Positions 8,368 to 15,214 of a DNA stretch of 36,282 bases are shown here, in pieces. Position 1 is the first letter of the stretch. Every line of letters begins with the position of its first letter. The notes beneath the pieces were generated by a model. The model did no database searches. It saw nothing but the letters and a program-made list of their open reading frames with translations, and was not told the DNA's origin. The stretch is taken from contig JAUYGU010000112.1 of assembly GCA_030690405.1 (NCBI GenBank), forward strand, positions 1 through 36,282, written 5' to 3'. Both the position numbers and the translations under genes were made by a program. This stretch comes from Dehalococcoidia bacterium (lineage in GTDB: Bacteria; Chloroflexota; Dehalococcoidia; SM23-28-2; RBG-16-64-32).

Positions 8368-9708
8368 ATGCGCGTCACTTTCGTTGAGCACAAGCTGAGC
8401 CTTCGGACCGGCGGGGGCTCCAATATGACCCTGCATTCCCTCGCGTCGGGTCTCAGCGAGCTCGGTCACGACGTCACCGTCATCACGGTGTCGCCCGCCA
8501 TGAACTCGCTCCTGCCGGACCTGCCCTACCGTGTTGTAGAGGAGCGCCTGTCAGACACCTACCTGGACATGCGGCAGCGTCTCATCCTGGCCCGGCGTCT
8601 CAAGAGGCTTGAAGACGGCGCCGACCTCCTCCACATCGAAGCCCCCTCCCTGGTCGTCTCGGCCGGCCTGTACAAGCGGCTGGGCGGCAGACTGCCGGTC
8701 GTGGCGCGACTGCATAACTACGGCTTCTTCTGCACCAACGTCGCGCGTATGAACTCGGACTGCTACCGCCACTGCTCCCTCCTCGATAGGCTCAGGCACC
8801 GGCCGCTGCCGCTGGCCAACCGGCTGCTACTGGCGCCGGCCCGGATCGCCGAGCACTACGCGAGCCTCGCCCTGGTCAACCGGCTGGACCGCTTCCTGGC
8901 GCCCAGCCCGGCTGTCGCCGAGATACACTCCTGGTACGGCGTAAACCCGGAGAAGACGACGGTGCTCCCTTCGCCTCTGGACTACGAGTCGCTAGCGAAC
9001 ATGGAGCGGCAAGTCAACGTCTCCGCCCGCGACGGGCAGCCGTTCCGCATGCTCTTCGCTGGAAGGCTCACCCGGGAGAAGGGGGTGGACATCCTCCTGC
9101 GGGCGCTGGCTGGTCTGGACTTCCCGGTCGCTCTGGTCATCGCCGGCGATGGGCCGGAGCGCGCCGCCCTGGAAGCGATGTCGGACCGTTTGGGCCTCTC
9201 CGCCTCAGTGAGCTTCCAGGGCTGGGTGCCGCAGCAGGAGATCGCGCAGCACTACCTGCAGACCCAGCTATTCGTCCATCCCGTCCGCTGGCCGGAGCCG
9301 TCCGGCAGGAGCATCACGGATGCCCTGGCCTTTGGCGTGCCGCTGGTGGTGGCCGGGCTGGGTGGCCCGCCCTGGATAGCCGGCGAGGCTTGCCTGACGT
9401 TCAGGCCGGAGGACCCGGACGATCTCGGTGCCAGGATCGCCGCCGTCTACCGGGACCCGGCGCTGGCACAGCAGCTCTCGGCCGCGGGCAGAGAGCGAGG
9501 ACGTGAGTTCGACCGCGCCTGCATCCTGGAGACGCTGATCGGCGTCTACAACGAGCTGGTGCCCGCGGCGGTCCGCACGCCGGAGCGCTCGCCTGACGCT
9601 TCGCCTGGCGCCGGAGCGGACCTAGGTCGTCGCGCCCGGCGCCGCGCGACGGGCCCTGCGCCATCGCCTGACCACGTCCAGGCTCAGAAGCGAGACGACC
9701 AGCCCTAG
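8368..9708 (+). CDS. GT4-family glycosyltransferase
   Basis: A 446-aa GT-B fold retaining glycosyltransferase of family GT4, which transfers a sugar from a nucleotide donor at the cytoplasmic face. The N-terminus shows HKLSLRTGGGSNM, the Gly-rich acceptor-side loop. The C-terminal half has FAGRLTREKGVDILLRAL and the donor-site region EPSGRSITDALAFGVPL, where the second Glu of the usual E-x7-E is Asp. The ATG at 8368 is chosen because the family starts at RVTFVEHKL; 24 further upstream codons are open but unlike the family. The last ~40 residues are a basic, Pro/Arg-rich extension, and its final 87 nt overlap the convergent beta-helix gene. It stands apart from the main glycosyltransferase set. 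Donor and acceptor unknown. Confidence 0.85.
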   Translation: MRVTFVEHKLSLRTGGGSNMTLHSLASGLSELGHDVTVITVSPAMNSLLPDLPYRVVEERLSDTYLDMRQRLILARRLKRLEDGADLLHIEAPSLVVSAGLYKRLGGRLPVVARLHNYGFFCTNVARMNSDCYRHCSLLDRLRHRPLPLANRLLLAPARIAEHYASLALVNRLDRFLAPSPAVAEIHSWYGVNPEKTTVLPSPLDYESLANMERQVNVSARDGQPFRMLFAGRLTREKGVDILLRALAGLDFPVALVIAGDGPERAALEAMSDRLGLSASVSFQGWVPQQEIAQHYLQTQLFVHPVRWPEPSGRSITDALAFGVPLVVAGLGGPPWIAGEACLTFRPEDPDDLGARIAAVYRDPALAQQLSAAGRERGREFDRACILETLIGVYNELVPAAVRTPERSPDASPGAGADLGRRARRRATGPAPSPDHVQAQKRDDQP

Positions 9709-11106
9709 CGGCACCCAGACGTCCTTCTGGACGCCGTACCAGTCAGCCCGTCTCAGCGCCCGCTCGGCGCTGCTCTCTCCGGACTCCCCACCGCTCAGGC
9801 GTGACTCAATCAGCGCCCAGCTGTCCGGGCTCAGGGTCCGGCTGGCGCTTCCGGGCTCGCCTGCGGTCGTCGACGCGCCGGGCGGCTTGGGGGTGCTGTT
9901 CGACACCTGCTCCCCGGAGCCTGACGTTCCGCCCCCGGAGCCGTCAGACCCGCCGGCGGACGCCGGTGGCTTCGGCGCAGGCGGCGGCGCAGGGGGCGGC
10001 GAGCTGCAGGTGCCCAGCCGCGAGTTCACATCCATGCCGATGGCCTGGATAGAGGCCAACGTCTTGTAGTCGTTATCATTATTTATCTTGGCGAAGCGTG
10101 TGGTGTCCGTGGTCTTTAGGACGTTGCGGTCGAAGGACGACCCCGCCGGCAAGGGCGCGGTGAACTCGTACACATAGCGGCTGACGTTTAGGCATGAGTC
10201 AGTGAACACGATAGGGCTTAGGCCGGGGTTGCTCTGCATGAAGCCGTCGCCCGCCGTGCTGATCGTGTTGCCGGTGATGTAGGCTATTCCTTTGGCGTTG
10301 CTGTTCTCCGCGTCGCCGATCTTGAACGCCGCCTGCTGGCCGTAGTCCCCGACGCGCAGGTTCCGGAGCACGTTCCCCTCGATGTAGAGCGGGCCGGTGA
10401 TGTTGGGCGCGAAGGCGACGCCGATGCCGCAGTCCGTGACGGTGTTGCCCTTCACTCTGACGTTGACGTTGCCGCCCTCCACCTGGATGCCGTCGTCGTG
10501 GCAGCCGCTCACTGAGTTCCCCTGGATCAGCGTGTTCTTGTAGACGCCCCCATAGGGCTTGTCCTCCGGCTCCCCGCCGATGCCGTCCCAGCCGCCGATG
10601 ATCCTATTGCCGGTGAAGGTGTGGCCGCCGCCCTTGCTCGGGCCGTAGTTCTTGACCCAGATACCGTCGCCGTAAGTGTGACCCGTCTCGATGTGCGAGT
10701 TCCGCACCGTGAGTGCGGTGCAGCCCCAACAGGCGACACCGGCGCGAAGCTGATCGTTTCCACCGTCGGCGCAGTTAAAGTCCTTGATCGTGACGTTCTC
10801 GATGACGATGTTTCTGTAGTCCGCGTCCTTGCCGTCGATTCTGACCGCGGCCTCCTCGGCGTGGAGGAGCGTGTAGTTCCGCAGGGTGACGTTGCTGGCC
10901 TGGATCAGGACGTTGTTGTCCGCACCGCAGTCCACGTCAATGGTGGCGCCGTGGCCGTCGTACGTGCCGGGCGTTCTGATCACAAGCGTGGCGGCGGCGG
11001 ACGCCGGGTCCGCATTCGCCAGGAAGGAGAGGGTTAGCGCCGCCAGGGCGATGCCCGCCAGCGCCAGAGCTGTCGCCGGTCTGGCCCCTGCCCGTCGCCT
11101 AACCAT
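9622..11106 (-). CDS. Membrane-anchored right-handed beta-helix protein
   Basis: A 494-aa protein with an N-terminal signal peptide (ALALAGIALAALTLSFLA, cleavage near ADPASAA). Beta-helix repeats over about 40-340 are clearly paralogous to those of the protein at 6085-8121: shared blocks include DDGIQVEGGN, GPLYIE, GGEPED, AAFKIGD and NCA..DQLRAG. After a Pro/Gly/Ser-rich spacer (about 370-425) comes a single C-terminal hydrophobic helix (VWVPLGLVVSLLSL) and an Arg-rich tail (RRWRRARR), so it should stay anchored with the helix outside. No LPXTG or PEP-CTERM motif is present. The ATG at 11106 or GTG at 11112 may start it; GGTGAT precedes the ATG. A TATAGT hexamer at 11122-11127 on the - strand is a possible -10. 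Function is likely glycan binding or cleavage, unproven. Confidence 0.85.
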   Translation of the reverse strand: MVRRRAGARPATALALAGIALAALTLSFLANADPASAAATLVIRTPGTYDGHGATIDVDCGADNNVLIQASNVTLRNYTLLHAEEAAVRIDGKDADYRNIVIENVTIKDFNCADGGNDQLRAGVACWGCTALTVRNSHIETGHTYGDGIWVKNYGPSKGGGHTFTGNRIIGGWDGIGGEPEDKPYGGVYKNTLIQGNSVSGCHDDGIQVEGGNVNVRVKGNTVTDCGIGVAFAPNITGPLYIEGNVLRNLRVGDYGQQAAFKIGDAENSNAKGIAYITGNTISTAGDGFMQSNPGLSPIVFTDSCLNVSRYVYEFTAPLPAGSSFDRNVLKTTDTTRFAKINNDNDYKTLASIQAIGMDVNSRLGTCSSPPPAPPPAPKPPASAGGSDGSGGGTSGSGEQVSNSTPKPPGASTTAGEPGSASRTLSPDSWALIESRLSGGESGESSAERALRRADWYGVQKDVWVPLGLVVSLLSLDVVRRWRRARRAAPGATT

Positions 11107-11260
11107 AATCACCGTCTTTCAACTATACCACTCAACCAGATACCAATATCGCGGTACAGGCGTTGCGAAACCACCGCACAGACAAGACGCATGAGCGCGG
11201 TCCATTGTTACCTGGCCGGCGCCAGCCATCTCACCCGCGCGGCCGCTGGCAAGCGGAAAA

Positions 11261-11289
11261 TCAGACCAAGTTGTGACAAGATTCTTACC
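11261..11289 (+). promoter_or_regulatory. Three half-sites at exact 11-bp period
   Basis: TCAGACC (11261-11267), TGTGACA (11272-11278) and TCTTACC (11283-11289) start at exact 11-bp intervals. The middle site lies in the palindrome TTGTGACAA. An inverted TCAGACT is at 11312-11318. The cluster lies in the divergent region between the anchored beta-helix gene (start 11106) and the ATP-grasp gene (start 11402), so it could serve either. Confidence 0.45.
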
Positions 11290-11401
11290 GCTGGCCCCAG
11301 GGCCGCCTGTTAGTCTGAATCTGCCGGATCGTCGCTTCCCCGCGCCTTGGACGTTATGTCCACTGACCGCGTCCGGCCGGTTCTTCCTGGGGAGGACAGG
11401 G

Positions 11402-12493
11402 ATGAAGAGGATATTGGTGACCGGCGCAGGCGGCGCGCCCGCGCTCAACTTCATAAAGTCACTACGGATGGCGCCGGAGCCGTTCCACCTGATCGGCGTC
11501 GACTGTGACGTGTACACCCTCGCCCGGGCCCAGATCGATGAGCGCCACCTGGGGCTCCGGGCCTCCGAGGAGCGGTACATAACCGTCCTCAATGATATCA
11601 TCACCGCCACCGGCGCGGAGCTTCTCTTCGCCCAGCCCGACCTGGAGATCTCCGTGATCTCCGAAAACCGGCAGGACATCGACGCCGCGACCTACCTCCC
11701 CGCCGCCCAGACGGTGGAGATGTGCCAGGACAAGTACCGTACCTACGAGGCCTGGCGCAACGCCGGGCTCACAGTTCCGGAGACCCTCCTCGTTGCCTCG
11801 CCGGATGATCTACGGTCCGCCTTCGAAGCCTCCCCTCACGTTTGGCTGCGCCCGGTCATCGGCGCCGCCGGCAGAGGCGCCCTCCACACCGAGAGCCTGG
11901 ACGAGGCCCGCATGTGGCTGGACTTCAACAACGGCTGGGGCCGCTACACTGCCGCGGCCTATCTGAGCCCCGGCTCCGTCACCTGGCAGTCGCTCTGGCG
12001 CCACGGCGAGCTCATCGTCGCTCAGGGCCGGAAGCGGCTCTACTGGGAGTTCGCAGATCGCGCCCCCTCCGGCGTCACCGGCATCACCGGCGCCGCCGTG
12101 ACCGTCTCCGACCCCGTGGTCGACGAGATCGCCCTGCGCGCCATCACCGCCGTCGACGGCAGCCCCCATGGCGTCTTCTCCGTGGACCTCACCTACGACG
12201 ACGAGGGCGTGCCCAACCCGACTGAGATCAACATCGGCCGCTTCTTTACCACCCACCTGTTCTTCAGCTCCGCCGGCCTGAACATGCCCTACATGCTCGT
12301 CAAGCTTGCGTACGGTGAGGAGCCTCCGCCGGTGGCGAGGAAGGTGAATCCTCTCCCCGCGGGGCTGCTCTGGATACGCGGCATGGACATGGAGCCCGTC
12401 CTCACAGACCTCGAGACGGTGGAAGGATACCGGCGCGAGTTGGCGGGCAGGCTCAATGGCCGCGGCCTGGCGGAAGGCCTGAAACGTGGCTGA
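11402..12493 (+). CDS. ATP-grasp ligase (carbamoyl-phosphate-synthase-like)
   Basis: A 363-aa ATP-grasp enzyme of the CarB-like/carboxylate-amine ligase group, which uses ATP to activate a carboxylate and join it to an amine or thiol. The N-terminal pre-grasp domain starts MKRILVTGAGGAPALNF. The ATP-grasp core runs from about DKYRTYEAWRNAGLTVPET through WLRPVIGAAGRGA, with the metal-site region VFSVDLTYDDEGVPNPTEIN near residues 256-275 (VDLT...EIN). GGGGAGG lies just before the ATG at 11402, which decides the start; the frame is open further upstream. It overlaps the next gene by 8 nt, so ligase and phosphatase are coupled. The product is unknown; a role in making or decorating the surface polymer is inferred from location only. 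Confidence 0.8.
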   Translation: MKRILVTGAGGAPALNFIKSLRMAPEPFHLIGVDCDVYTLARAQIDERHLGLRASEERYITVLNDIITATGAELLFAQPDLEISVISENRQDIDAATYLPAAQTVEMCQDKYRTYEAWRNAGLTVPETLLVASPDDLRSAFEASPHVWLRPVIGAAGRGALHTESLDEARMWLDFNNGWGRYTAAAYLSPGSVTWQSLWRHGELIVAQGRKRLYWEFADRAPSGVTGITGAAVTVSDPVVDEIALRAITAVDGSPHGVFSVDLTYDDEGVPNPTEINIGRFFTTHLFFSSAGLNMPYMLVKLAYGEEPPPVARKVNPLPAGLLWIRGMDMEPVLTDLETVEGYRRELAGRLNGRGLAEGLKRG

Positions 12494-13136
12494 GGCTGAG
12501 CCCACCCTTTACCTGGACCTCGACGGCACCCTGCTCGACATCCGATCGAAGTACTACGCCCTGTACTCCCGCATAGTGACCGATCTGGGAGCGCAGCCGC
12601 TGTCCCAGGCCGCGTTCTGGGAGCTGAAGCGCCGCGCCGCGCCGTCCGGCTGCATCCTCTCCGGCCTGGACGCCGACGGCCGCGAGCAGTACAGCCGCCG
12701 CTGGTTGGCCGCCATCGAGACCCCCGCCTTCACCCGGCTCGACACGCTCCTCCCCGGTGCCCGCGCGGCGCTCGCGGACCTCCGCCGCCGCTCCAGCCTC
12801 GTGCTGGCCACCATGCGCCACGACGAGGCCGTGCTGACCGCGGACCTCCGCCGGCTCCGCGTGCATGGGTTCTTCAGCCGCATCCTCACCGCCGCCGGCA
12901 GTCCGCCCGGCGACACAGCGAAGGGTGCGCTCATTCGGGAGCAGGCCCCCGTCAACGGCGCCGGCGCCATCGTTGTCGGCGACTCGGAGGCGGACGTAGA
13001 GGCGGCCAGAGAGCTCGGGCTCCCCTCCGTCTGCGTCCTCACCGGCATCAGAGACCTGGCGTACCTTGAGGCGCTCCGGCCGGACTTCATCATCGATTCC
13101 GTGGCCCAGCTGCCCGCCCTGGTCCGCGCTATCTAG
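12486..13136 (+). CDS. HAD-superfamily hydrolase
   Basis: A 216-aa HAD phosphatase with all four motifs: DLDGT with Asp11 nucleophile and Asp13, Thr109 in LATMR, Lys146 in TAKGALI, and GDSEAD with Asp166/Asp170. The insert after motif I suggests a C1 helical cap like the phosphoglycolate phosphatase group. The substrate is a small phosphomonoester in the cytoplasm, identity unknown. The GTG start at 12486 lies inside the end of the ATP-grasp gene (8-nt overlap), which points to translational coupling and a shared pathway. It is followed 14 nt later by the methyltransferase. Confidence 0.88.
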   Translation: MAEAEPTLYLDLDGTLLDIRSKYYALYSRIVTDLGAQPLSQAAFWELKRRAAPSGCILSGLDADGREQYSRRWLAAIETPAFTRLDTLLPGARAALADLRRRSSLVLATMRHDEAVLTADLRRLRVHGFFSRILTAAGSPPGDTAKGALIREQAPVNGAGAIVVGDSEADVEAARELGLPSVCVLTGIRDLAYLEALRPDFIIDSVAQLPALVRAI

Positions 13137-13150
13137 ACAGCGAGGATCGT

Positions 13151-13984
13151 TTGAAGCGGGCGCTCAAGTCTCTCATCAGGTCGGCCGTTCCGCGCAGGTA
13201 TCACCCGGCCCTGGAGCGGCTGTGGGCGCGTAACCGCTACCTGTTCCTCTTCCCTCTGTACGCGGGCAACCAATTCGCATGTCCGTTCTGCGGCGGCAGG
13301 TTCCGTAAGTTCATGCCCCGCGGGCTGCACTTCCCCGTGCTGAAAGAGGAGCGTGTTATCGGCGCCGGGTACCGCCCCAACGCCGTCTGTCCGCGCTGCT
13401 ACTCGTTCGACCGCGAGCGCCTGGTCTACCTCTATCTAGAGCGGAAGACCGATCTGTTCAGCCGATTGGCCAGGGTCCTGCACGTGGCGCCGGAGGTGAA
13501 GTTGGGCCAGGCGCTGATGGCCCGCCCGAATATCGATTACCTGAGCCTCGACCTGGCCGCCGGCCGGGCGATGGCGATGGCCGACATCGCCCACCTGCCC
13601 CACGCCGACGGCGCCTTTGACGTCGTCATCTGCAACCATGTTCTGGAGCACGTCCCGGACGACCGCGAGCCCATGTCGGAGCTGTACCGCGTATTAAGGA
13701 GCGGCGGCTACGCCATCCTCCAGGTGCCGGTCGCCCTAAAGCTCAACCGCACCTACGAAGACCCAACGATCACTGCGCCTGAGCAACGGGCGGAGAAGTT
13801 CGGACAGGCGGATCACGTCAGGCTGTACGGCAGGGACTACCCGCAGCGGTTGGAGCGGGCCGGATTCTCCGTCGAGGAGTACAGCTTCAGGGACGAGTTC
13901 GGCGAAGCGTTCGCCCGCAGGTACGCTCTCCTGGACGATGAGAAGCTGTTCGTCTGCCGGAAGCCGGCCCTCAACGGTGGTTAG
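13151..13984 (+). CDS. SAM-dependent methyltransferase with N-terminal zinc ribbon
   Basis: A 277-aa class I methyltransferase of the type-11 kind. An N-terminal CPFCGG (Cys44, Cys47) and VCPRC (Cys80, Cys83) form a probable zinc ribbon, CxxC-x32-CxxC. The Rossmann part follows: LHVAPEVKLGQAL in place of the usual glycine-rich motif I, YLSLDL as the acidic strand, then FDVVICNHVLEHVPDDREPMSELYRVL split across the typical post-II/III region, and a C-terminal RLYGRDYPQRLERAGF. The start is TTG at 13151 with GAGGAT 5 nt upstream. Proteins of this build often sit in surface-glycan loci and methylate sugars; the target here is unknown. It converges on the regulator gene, 15 nt apart. Confidence 0.83.
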   Translation: MKRALKSLIRSAVPRRYHPALERLWARNRYLFLFPLYAGNQFACPFCGGRFRKFMPRGLHFPVLKEERVIGAGYRPNAVCPRCYSFDRERLVYLYLERKTDLFSRLARVLHVAPEVKLGQALMARPNIDYLSLDLAAGRAMAMADIAHLPHADGAFDVVICNHVLEHVPDDREPMSELYRVLRSGGYAILQVPVALKLNRTYEDPTITAPEQRAEKFGQADHVRLYGRDYPQRLERAGFSVEEYSFRDEFGEAFARRYALLDDEKLFVCRKPALNGG

Positions 13985-13999
13985 GCCCGCCGCTCTCTG

Positions 14000-14779
14000 T
14001 CAGGCCGCCGTAATCGGCCGCCGCTGACGGTGTCCCAACCGTCGCGGGCTGGGCAGCGCCTCCACCTGGTCGTTCATGTCCCAGAACTCGTCGGTAAACG
14101 TGTAGCCAATGCCGTACTTGGTCATGATCCAGCGCGGCTGGGCCGGGGTGGCTTCGAGCTTGCGGCGCAGGTACCAGATGTAGAGCTTCACCTTGCTCTT
14201 ATCGCCCATGTAGTCCGGGCCCCAGACCTGGGTCAGGATCTGATCGTAGGTAAGCACCCAGCCGCGCCGCTCCACCAGCAGCGCCAGCAGCTTGAACTCC
14301 GTGACGCTCAGGTGGACCGGCCGGCCGTCTATCCGGACCTCAAACCGCTTCCAGTCGATCGTCAGGCCCTCGTGGCGGAAGATCGTTGAGGCAGGGCTGC
14401 TGTAGTTGTTGTAGGTCTTGCGCACCACGGCGGCCAGCCGCGCCAGAAGCTCCTCCGCCTCAACCGGCTTCACCAGGTAGCCGTCCAACTGCAGGCTGAA
14501 CGCCTTCTGCAAGGAGCTCTGGTTGGCCCGCGAAGCGACGAGGATTACCGGGATGTCGCTCAGATCACGGATGCGCTGGACGCCCGCCCAGCCGTCCGAG
14601 GCGGCGAGGTCCGCGGCGAACACAACGACGTCAGGGTGGTAATTGTAGAGCCCGCGAAGCCCGCTACTTATGTCCTCCGCACTGATCGCCTCATAGTCGG
14701 CCGCATTCAGCCACTCCACCGTGCGCTCCAGGTCATCACGGTCGGAGTCGACTACTAGTACAGTGATCCTCCCTCTCAC
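14000..14779 (-). CDS. OmpR-family regulator with degenerate receiver
   Basis: A 259-aa regulator: receiver domain about 5-122 and OmpR/PhoB winged-helix domain about 136-231 (SVTEFKLLALLVERRGWVL, recognition region DKSKVKLYIWYLRRKLE, wing TKYGIGYTF). The receiver keeps Lys104 (LVKP) and Ser in place of Thr (LVAS, 83). However, the position of the phospho-acceptor Asp is Ala55 (DVVVFAADLAASDG), and the acidic pair reads D-S-D (11-13), so normal phosphorylation is doubtful. No histidine kinase is present in the window. The GTG at 14779 has a G-rich ribosome site, GGGGGGA, 5 nt upstream. It is transcribed away from the polysaccharide operon across a shared 435-bp region, so it may regulate that operon and itself. 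Confidence 0.88.
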   Translation of the reverse strand: MRGRITVLVVDSDRDDLERTVEWLNAADYEAISAEDISSGLRGLYNYHPDVVVFAADLAASDGWAGVQRIRDLSDIPVILVASRANQSSLQKAFSLQLDGYLVKPVEAEELLARLAAVVRKTYNNYSSPASTIFRHEGLTIDWKRFEVRIDGRPVHLSVTEFKLLALLVERRGWVLTYDQILTQVWGPDYMGDKSKVKLYIWYLRRKLEATPAQPRWIMTKYGIGYTFTDEFWDMNDQVEALPSPRRLGHRQRRPITAA

Positions 14780-15214
14780 TGCGGTCCCCCCTTATGGCTA
14801 CACCCCTCTTGAGATTAGAGTCTTCTCGCCGGTGGTTGCGAATCTCAGACCGGCAAGGGCTCTCTAACCATTAACACCGGTGTGGTGATGTTACATAACA
14901 CCGGCGGGGTACGCATGTTAGACGGGCGCAACACCCGACTTTTGGTTTGAGCCGCCCCTCCCACCCCATCCTGATGGCGAGACCCAGACCAAAGGCTAGG
15001 TCTTGCCATAACGGGCAATCACGACTGTAACTAGTTGACCACTCGCCTGTCAAGATACCTCGCGCTTGTTTGAGGTCATACCGCGCCTCGGCGCCCATTC
15101 AAACTGGTTTCCGACAGCATTCAAACGATATATCGACCGCGCTAAGACAACTCGCGGCGCCAACTGTGTGAACATAAGTGCCGAGGCGCCCCGCTTTCCC
15201 GTGAGATCTCCATC
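14780..15214. promoter_or_regulatory. Divergent regulatory region between regulator and polysaccharide operon
   Basis: A 435-bp stretch without a credible gene, lower in G+C than its surroundings. It contains a 53-bp concentric dyad: TTAGAG 14815-14820 with CTCTAA 14862-14867, and inside it GCCGGT 14828-14833 with ACCGGC 14849-14854. The half-sites TCAGACC (14845-14851) and TCTAACC (14863-14869) lie in it. Next come the 10-bp palindrome ACACCGGTGT (14874-14883) and direct repeats TAACACCGG at 14872-14880 and 14896-14904 (24 bp apart). Close to the operon start, TATATC at 15129-15134 could be a -10 element, without a clear -35. It probably holds both promoters and several operators. Confidence 0.6.

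Noticed and set aside
15035..15060. TTGACC hexamer as a -35 box for the operon
   Set aside because: No -10-like hexamer lies 16-18 bp downstream, so I do not call a promoter here.
14871..15098. 75-codon open frame on - within the divergent regulatory region
   Set aside because: No ribosome site, Cys/Arg/Gly-rich odd composition, and it covers the palindrome and direct repeats that look regulatory.
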